Source: Ovis canadensis
Taxonomy: Eukaryota; Chordata; Mammalia; Artiodactyla; Bovidae
Assembly: GCF_042477335.2 (NCBI RefSeq)
Contig: NC_091256.1
Coordinates: 37,850,001-37,914,000, forward strand
Length of the DNA: 64,000 nt
Direction of reading: 5' to 3'
Shown piece by piece: positions 57,278 through 64,000 of the stretch. Positions within the stretch are counted from its first letter, which is position 1; each line of letters opens with the position of its first letter. The notes beneath the pieces are model-generated. The model ran no database searches and had not been told where the DNA came from. It saw nothing but the letters and a program-made list of their open reading frames with translations. The position numbers and the translations under genes are program-made.

Positions 57278-57752
57278 AGATATCCAGTGTTTAACTCAGA
57301 CATTACTTTGGGTTGGGTATTTCCCTGCAAACTCTTTTGTGTTACAGTAACCTCACTTCACTTAACAGCAAACATTTTAACTTATTACAGACAGAATATC
57401 TCAACACAGTAAGAAATAAATACAGTAAAATTCAGCATTTTTTGTAAGGACAAGTCTGAGTGATTTTTAACTCTTCTCTGACCTTACAGTGAAGGTATTT
57501 TTACTTTCGTGAAACTATGGGTAAGTGTAAAGGGTGATACAGGTCAAGTAATACTTGAATGAGAATGACTAAAAATTCTGAGATTATGAAAACATACATG
57601 AGGTTATTTTCTGTGTTTAGTCTCCAGAAACATTAAAAATTACAGTCTCTCAACAACACTCTCTCAGAGGCAACCATTTTGCTTTTTGTCATGAATTCAT
57701 ACTTACTGCTCTCAATTCTAATTGCTCTTCTACCTTTAAGAGCATTGCTTAC

Positions 57753-57823
57753 CTCTTTTGATATAGATGATTTTACTTTCTTGAAAGCTTCTTCAAAGTG
57801 CTTCTGACTTATCTTCAGTTCAC
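57753..57823 (-). CDS. NVL: NVL penultimate coding exon
   Basis: Encodes 23 residues of the NVL C-terminal tail beyond the second AAA domain. On the minus strand the acceptor CCACAG precedes GT GAA CTG AAG (phase 1, the Gly codon split with the previous exon outside the window), and the exon ends at GAG followed by donor GTAAGC. The peptide starts ELKISQ and continues KHFEEAFKKVKSSISKE, almost identical to the human tail as I recall it (KHFEEAFKKVRSSISKK). Length 71 bp. It contains no ATG and is too short for ORF calling. It is the strongest evidence that NVL lies here in reverse orientation. Confidence 0.93.
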
Positions 57824-58034
57824 CTGTGGAGCAAATGCATGGACATACATAATATTTGGGTATAGTAAGCTAACTGTGATTTATAACTAAATTTCTCTTG
57901 AGAGATTTATAAGCATTCAAGGGGAACACTGAGGCAATTAACGACACTGGCTCTATTCTTTTTCAGAGTAATGTTCAAGCCAGATATATTCTGCTCATCA
58001 AAGTTATAGACAGTTTTTCATTTTCATTTAATTT

Positions 58035-58456
58035 ACATATGGATGTGAGAGTTGGACTGTGAAGAAGGCTGAGCGCCGAAGAATTGATGCTTTTGAACTG
58101 TGGTGTTGGAGAAGACTCTTGAGAGTCCCTTGGACTGCAAGGAGATCCAACCGGTCCATTCTAAAGGAGATCAGCCCTGGGATTTCTTTGGAAGGAATGA
58201 TGCTAAAGCTGAAACTCCAGTACTTTGGCCCCCTCATGCGAAGAGATGACTCACTGGAAAAGACTCTGATGCTTGGAGGGATTGGGGGCAGGAGGAGAAG
58301 GGGACGACAGGATGAGATGACTGGATGGCATCACTGACTCGATGGATGTGAGTCTGAGTGAACTCCGGGAGTTGGTGATGGACACGGAGGCCTGGCGTGC
58401 TGCGATTCATGGGGTCGCAAAGAGTCGGACACGACTGAGTGACTGAACTGAACCAT
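58035..58456 (+). mobile_element. BovB 3' fragment (422 bp) with target duplication
   Basis: Plus-strand BovB 3' end starting 'acatatggatgtgagagttgg' and ending 'gactgagtgactgaactgaaccat'. ATTTAATTT is repeated at 58026-58034 and 58457-58465. The sequence is close to the BovB consensus as I know it, so it is a fairly young copy. Confidence 0.9.
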
Positions 58457-58844
58457 ATTTAATTTTCCATAAATGCTTAAGTTATGTCATATATTTTAAA
58501 AGCATAGTCTTTTTCTCCCCCAGCAATCCAAACAGTTTATTATGGGACAAATTATATTAAAAAGTACTTTGTCCATATTTAATTAGAAAAAGAGATGCTT
58601 ATCCTTAAAAAAGATAAAGGGTTCATATGTTCTGTCACTTTGTGTTCCCCGCAGCTTTACTAAGATACTGTTGGTACATAATAAATATAAGTTCACTTTA
58701 AGAAGCACAATGTGACATGATGATCTATTGCAAAATGGTTACCACAGTAAGGTTAGGTAACACCTCCAGCCCCTCATGATCACCTTTTTATTTATTTTTG
58801 TGGTGATACTTATTATGATCTACTCTCTGAACAGCTTTCAAGTT

Positions 58845-59049
58845 CAGCTGACCCTTGAACAATGTGAAGGTTAGGAGTGGTGGCCCTCAGTCAAAAATCT
58901 ATGTATAACTTTAGAGCTGACTCTCTGAATCTGCAGTTCTTTTTCTGTAGATTCAGCCAAGCATGCATCGTGTAGTGCTGTGTACATATTTACTGAAAAA
59001 AAATCCACGTGTATAAGTGGATCTGCACAGTTCAAACCCAGGTTAACTG
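58845..59049. mobile_element. Tigger/MER2-like DNA transposon relic
   Basis: The left end CAGCTGACCCTTGAACAATG and the right end, read in reverse, CAGTTAACCTGGGTTTGAAC are an imperfect terminal inverted repeat of the type I know from MER2 (Tc1/mariner-Tigger group). The interior ('tctatgtataactttagagctgactctctgaatctgcag') fits. About 205 bp, non-autonomous, ancient. Confidence 0.7.
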
Positions 59050-60248
59050 TATATAACACACTACTGATAATTAGCACATGGGATCCTCAGAATTTATTCA
59101 TCATATAGCAGGAAATTCGTACCCTCTGATCAATATCTCTCCCTTTTTCCCACTCTCTAGCTCATCATATTTTAATGTAACACCCAAAAAGAACTATCAC
59201 TCATTAACAGATAACCCCGTTATCTTTGTATTGTTTAACTTAATGGCAATATTCAGGACTAAGAGTCAGAATTGTTCTCTTTCAAGATAATTCAAATTAA
59301 TTTAACTAAGAATGGAAAACGGAATTCCATATTATTTAAGAGTACATACATATAATCAGATGTATGGAGTTACATCATAATACATAATATATACAGATCA
59401 TATGGCAACACTGGACTAGAAGGGTGCTTTAATTCCTTACAAGGTTATGCCAACACACGGTAAGAGAAATCTAGTAACTAAATGTTAATTAAGTAAGGCT
59501 TCGCTTACAATTATATGACAACGTATGTGATGACAAAATATACTTAAAATAGTACTAATATAGAAATTAAGAAAGTGTTATTTACCAAAAAGTAAAATAC
59601 AATGTGTAGCTGAACATGCCAAATGGAAGTTGAATGGCATTACTGATTTCAGGTTCAGTAAGATATCAGTGCAAAGTCCCTCAAGGACAGGCAGCTGGAA
59701 ACGCAAACTGCAGCAAAGCAGGGATGTCAGAATCTGTTGCACGCAGTTATAAAAAGACATCCCATCAGAGTTATTCGGAGCAGTCAATACATATACAGAG
59801 GCCTACTAATTTTTAGTGGCAAACAAACCCAAATGTAGTTATCATATTCAGCTCTCAGGCAGCATACTACCACGTAAGTATTTTTTACATGACATTCTAA
59901 TTTTGTGAATTATATTCCACCCACTTCCAAAACAAACTTAAAATAGCTTACATAAAAGAAATTCAGATAACTGAATCTTCAAATTAAACAACCAAAAAAC
60001 TCAGGGACTTCATGATTAAGATACGTGTGTTGATTTTCTGGGTTTGCTGAGGCTGTCTGCAGTGGCACAGGCATCAATATTGGACAGTATCCAGTCTATG
60101 TAACACTATTGGAGGATACCGCAGCAGTGTCGGGAGTGACAAGAGCAGCCACTTGTATGGGCCTTACTTCTACAGCAGGCTATCCACTGGATGGCAACCT
60201 AGGTTCTTGTGTGACGGCATCTTATCAGACATGGTCTCAGCATTCCTC

Positions 60249-60462
60249 GGGCTTCCCTGGTGGCTCAGACAGTGGAGAATCCTCTTGAAATGTGGGAGAC
60301 CTGGGTTCGATCCCTGAGCTGGGAAGATACCCTGGAGGAGGGCATGGCAACCTGCTCCAGTATTCTTGCCTGGAGAACCCCCATGGAGAGAGGGTCCTGG
60401 CGGGCTACAGTCCACAGGGTCGCAAAGAGCCGGACACAACAGCGACTAAGCAGCAGCAGCAG
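60249..60462 (+). repeat. Bov-tA SINE with 11-bp target duplication and (CAG)n end
   Basis: Sense copy, 'gggcttccctggtggctcag' to 'ggacacaacagcgactaag' followed by (CAG)n. Perfect duplication CAGCATTCCTC at 60238-60248 and 60463-60473. Confidence 0.92.
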
Positions 60463-61460
60463 CAGCATTCCTCATCTACACTAACACAGAAGCACTCTTA
60501 GGGCAATCCAGCCAGCCAGAACAAGTACAGCAGCTTACTGACCTCCTGGAGAACAACCCATCAGTAAAGGATGGGATTAGGCAAAGTAAGCTTTAAGGAA
60601 GAAGTAGATCTCAATGGATGAGCTGTTAACAAGGTATTTGGAAAAACAAGATTTTGAATAAATGCTATGAGAAATTCAAGATGCGAAGACTCCGACAGAA
60701 CTAGAGACTTTTATGCTTAAGCATGGAGAAAATGTTAGGAGCTGAAGTAGACAGACTTCTGAAGTCTGACATGCAGATCTGGAGATACTACAGACTTGAT
60801 GGGATGAATCAATCTCCTTGTAGGGAGCCTCTGAAACAAGTCTGCCAAGGCTATTTTCTCACAATGAAGAAGTCCATGCTATTCAGAAGTCTTTTTTTTT
60901 TTTAAGATGGAGGCAATATTTATTTAAAGGGCAATTCAACAGTTCACAGAACTAAAGCAACCTTTTTACTTCTAAGAGACATGTTACAAGTTCAAACAAT
61001 CTTCACATTGGTAAAAACAATTGGCATCCGTAAGATTATGATTTTTAATTTTGTTGCCAGTGAAGATTTCCTTCCATCAAACCTGTTAATCTTGAACATT
61101 CTGACTAAATATTGCTTTGTGGTTTTTAAAAGTCACTCCATTTCAAAGTCTGTCTTTTCTTATACAAGGGTAGAAGTTATTTCAACATACCTTGTATTTT
61201 TGCCCTGAGCACTAACAGGAATACTCTGCTAACCTAGTTACCCGTAAACGTTCATTCCAGAAAGGGCTTGGTTACCGAACTGAAGGAGGATATTTCAGTA
61301 CACTCTTTTTTTTAGGTCATGCTAGTTGCCATTTTGTAAACTTTCTTTTTTCTCCTTTGCTTTTTTCCTTATTTAGCTCAATTTTTCTAATGGTAGGAAA
61401 TGTAAAATAGCCCCAGATGGCTCCATGGGCCAGAGTGGTGACTGGCTTTTGTTTTTCACT

Positions 61461-61640
61461 AGGAGATAAAAAGAATCCGCCTGCCAATGCAGGGAATCCA
61501 AGGGATGCAGGTTCAATCTCTGGGTTGGAAAGAGCCCTTGGAGGAGGAAATGGCAACCCACTCCAGTATGTTTAACTGGAAAATTCCATGGACAGATTCA
61601 AGGGGTTACAAAGCATCGGGCACAACTAAGTGACTGAGCA
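61461..61640 (+). repeat. Bov-tA SINE, 5' end altered
   Basis: 'aggagataaaaagaatccgcctgccaatgcaggg', 'gttcaatctctgggttgg' and 'caacccactccagtatg' to 'gggcacaactaagtgactgagc'. Confidence 0.75.
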
Positions 61641-61984
61641 TACAGCATACAATGCCTTTATAAGCATTTTAACATTCTGTAAAGTGGATAGAAACATAAT
61701 TTTACAGACAGGACAACATGTTTGCTTTTATTTTAAAAGAAGCATTACTTATGAAAATCTGAACTGTGGGATATTTTTTGATTTGAGAGAAGTAAACCTC
61801 ATTTGCAGAAACTTGTGGCCATGATTCTGTAAAGTATCATAGTCAACAGTGTGTCTTTAACAAGTTTCTTGTAGTTACAAATAGGCAGTTAGCATACTGT
61901 GTGATTATAACATTATGTAAGTAGCTTTCTAATGATCGTAAGGTATCAAGGTGAAAAAACATGTAATTCAGCAATTGAAAACTT

Positions 61985-62240
61985 AGTGCAATGCTAAAGA
62001 TGAAACTCCAATACTCATGAGAAGAGCTGACTCACTGGAGAAGACTCTGATGCTGGGAGGGATTGGGGGCAGGAGGAGAAGGGGATGACAGGGGATGAGA
62101 TGGCTGGATGGCATCACAGACTCAATGGATGTGAGTCTGAGTGAACTCCGGGAGTTGGTGATGGACAGGGAGGCCTGGTGTGCTGCGATTCACGGGGTCG
62201 CAAAGAGTTGGACACAACTGAGGGACTGAACTGAATTGAA
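61985..62240 (+). mobile_element. BovB 3' fragment (about 255 bp)
   Basis: Plus-strand BovB 3' end, 'tgcaatgctaaagatgaaactcc' to 'gagggactgaactgaattgaac'. It has a small internal deletion relative to the other copies. No clear target duplication. Confidence 0.85.
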
Positions 62241-62349
62241 CAGGTGTGTCTTCATTGATCAAAACAATTTCTATACACTTTAAATTGTCCAGGTACCAGT
62301 AAGCATTGTCTGATTGGTCTGGGAGCCTCTATATACGCATTTAAGTTTA

Positions 62350-62615
62350 CTGGCGAACACACTCCAGTACTCTTGCCTGGAAAATCCCATGGACGGAGGA
62401 GCCTGGTTGGCTGTAGTCCATGGGGTGGTGAAGAGTCAGACACGACTGAGCAACTTCACTTTCACTTTTCACTTTCATGCATTGGAAAAGGAAATAGCAA
62501 CCCACTCCAGTGTTCTTGCCTGGAGAATCCCAAGGACGGTGGAACCTGGAGGGCTGCCATCTATGGGGTCGCGCAGAGTCGGACACGACTGAAGCGACCT
62601 AGCAGCAGCAGCAGC
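62350..62615 (+). repeat. Bov-A2 SINE
   Basis: Two Bov-A units in sense orientation ('ggcgaacacactccagtactcttgcc' and 'ccactccagtgttcttgcc') joined by 'ttcactttcacttttcactttcatgc', ending in (CAG)n at about 62601-62615. Confidence 0.9.
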
Positions 62616-62864
62616 ATCCCTCAACTTGGTTTTATGGAAAAGAGAACATCTTTGTTTCTATTATACTGTATTCCACCTGTCTGATTTCTATGGCAGGTTA
62701 GATTTTCCTGGTCCTGTAGGGTACATTTTGCCTCAATAAATGTTTGTGTACATAAGAGTGGTTCACTTCTTAGTCTGGAGCATTTTCCCCCCTTATAAAT
62801 GTTTGTTAAACATAAAAAAAGGGGGTGGGGGAAGGAGAGGATGGGACAAATGGAAAGAGTAACA

Positions 62865-63115
62865 CAGAAACACATATACTACCATATGTAAAATAGGTAG
62901 CCAGTGGGAATTTGCTGTATGACTGAGGGAACTCAAACCAAGGCTCTGTGACACCTGGAGGGGTGGGATAGGTTAAGAGGTAGGAAGAAGGTTCAAGAGA
63001 GAAGGGATATATGTATACTGATGGCTGATTCATGATGATGTATGCTAGAAATCAACACAATATTATAAAGCAATTATCCTTCAATTAAAAATAAATCAAT
63101 TAAAAAAAAGTAAAG
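62865..63115 (+). mobile_element. Ruminant L1 3' end
   Basis: 'taccatatgtaaaataggtagccagtgggaatttgctgtatgac', 'cacctggaggggtgggata' and 'aatcaacacaatattataaagcaattatccttcaattaaaaataaa' match the ruminant L1 3' UTR as I know it. Truncated and non-coding. Confidence 0.85.
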
Positions 63116-64000
63116 CCTAAATAATTAAAAATTTTTTAAAAAAGGAGATATGTGTGTTGATAAATCTAAGCTAAGCATATGCTGCTATAACTATAAAGAA
63201 AAGTTAGCTCCAAGATTCCTGGTAGCCAAAGAAAAAAGGGAAAAGAATAAATGAAATAAACACAAATAAAGAAACATCATCTGGGAAATCTAATGAAAAA
63301 AAGGAGATCAACGCAGGTTTAACTTGAGATGAAAGTACAGGTTTTGAGGAAAAGGTAGGTCTTTCTGAAGAAAGTATTCGACAGTACTAAATGTATATGT
63401 TCAAAGATGGCCACACACTGCAACTGATCAAACAATTCTCCCAGGAACTAAGCAAAGCAGAGGCTATTTCTCTACTTGAGAGTCAGACTGCAGGTCACAA
63501 ATAAAGCATTTTCATCTACACACACCCAAATGGTATTCTCAAACACACTGTCAAATGTGAGGAACAGTGCAAAGCTGTTGAGCTGTCCCAAAAGAAAAGT
63601 GTAAGTATATGGGAAGTCATTTCAATTTTCATTTATGATGTGTTTTCTAAGCTCTTCAGGTTAGGTTCCATTTTAACAGTAGGTATTGCCCTAACAAACG
63701 AATGAGGAGGTTTTCCAGGACTGATAAACAGACCAAACTCACGATGAAAACAGTATATGTATGATGATAAGCAAAGACAGAACACACTGTATAAGGCACC
63801 AAGTAACTGGTATTATAATAGTTGTCAGCTACAGAGGTTATATAATATTCCAGAACAGCTGCTTTTAAAGGTCTCATCAGAAAAATGTCAGTTTTAATAT
63901 CACAGATGATAGATGCTGGAAAATGGTCATTTTCCAGGTTAACAGTGGCATTAGGTACCCAGAGTGATAACTAACTAGGACTGAGAGATTCCAGAGAGAA

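Larger units (their letters stand above)
49195..57752 (-). other. NVL: NVL last intron
   Basis: An 8.56-kb phase-0 intron between the last two coding exons: donor GTAAGC (minus, at 57752-57747), acceptor AG at 49196-49195. It holds an LTR-like remnant, CHR SINEs, a BovB 3' fragment, a retroposed U6 copy, L1 fragments and Bov-tA SINEs. Bases about 50050-51700 and 51880-52880 show nothing else that I recognise, and I found no additional exon. Confidence 0.85.
57824..64000 (-). other. NVL: NVL upstream intron (partial)
   Basis: Acceptor side at 57824-57825 (AG on the minus strand); the donor lies beyond the window. I looked for the exon carrying the end of the second AAA module (GADLSALVREA-type sequence) on the minus strand and did not find it before 64000. 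The intron holds BovB, SINE, DNA transposon and L1 remnants. Bases about 59050-60020, 60475-61440 and 63120-64000 show nothing recognisable. Confidence 0.75.

Noticed and set aside
1-64000. CRISPR arrays, operons, prophage or bacterial mobile systems
   Set aside because: The window is vertebrate nuclear DNA; regular direct repeats with unique spacers are absent, and repeats are explained by SINEs and LINEs.

Overview
The window is mammalian nuclear DNA from a ruminant, most likely a bovid. It carries BovB (RTE-type) LINEs, the ruminant tRNA-derived SINEs Bov-tA and Bov-A2, older cetartiodactyl CHR-type SINEs and ruminant-type L1 3' ends, and its genes are split by introns. I cannot separate cattle from sheep, goat or other bovids by eye. 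Genes and elements are named from recognised family sequence, not from a database search.

Two protein-coding genes enter from opposite sides and converge tail to tail. At the left, on the plus strand, is the 3' part of DEGS1 (dihydroceramide delta-4 desaturase): the end of intron 1 (1-4139), exon 2 (4140-4882), intron 2, and the last coding exon (7732-7878) with a poly(A) signal at 8202. Exon 1, expected to encode about 27 residues, lies outside. At the right, on the minus strand, are the last two coding exons of NVL (nuclear VCP-like AAA ATPase): 57753-57823 and 49150-49194, with a poly(A) signal near 48923. The rest of NVL lies beyond base 64000. This order and orientation match the human DEGS1-NVL neighbourhood as I remember it.

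The roughly 40.7 kb spacer (8.2-48.9 kb) holds no host gene that I can support. It is dominated by BovB insertions: two at 9.4-17.1 kb, where one is nested in the other, and further copies at 21.3, 24.2, 25.3, 28.8, 33.7, 39.2 and 40.0 kb, with three more in the NVL introns. Also present are L1 fragments, many SINEs, two pieces of an ancient LTR-like repeat, a possible endogenous-retrovirus LTR fragment and a processed pseudogene of RPLP1 (18.0-18.5 kb). The last NVL intron contains a full-length retroposed U6 snRNA copy (51760-51866).

I found no new biological system. The most informative structure is a BovB insertion at 9383-17140. It has the shape expected from twin priming (5' part inverted, matching breakpoints, flanking target-site duplication). 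A second near full-length BovB sits in its leader with an 11-bp duplication, and two SINEs were added later, giving a readable insertion chronology.
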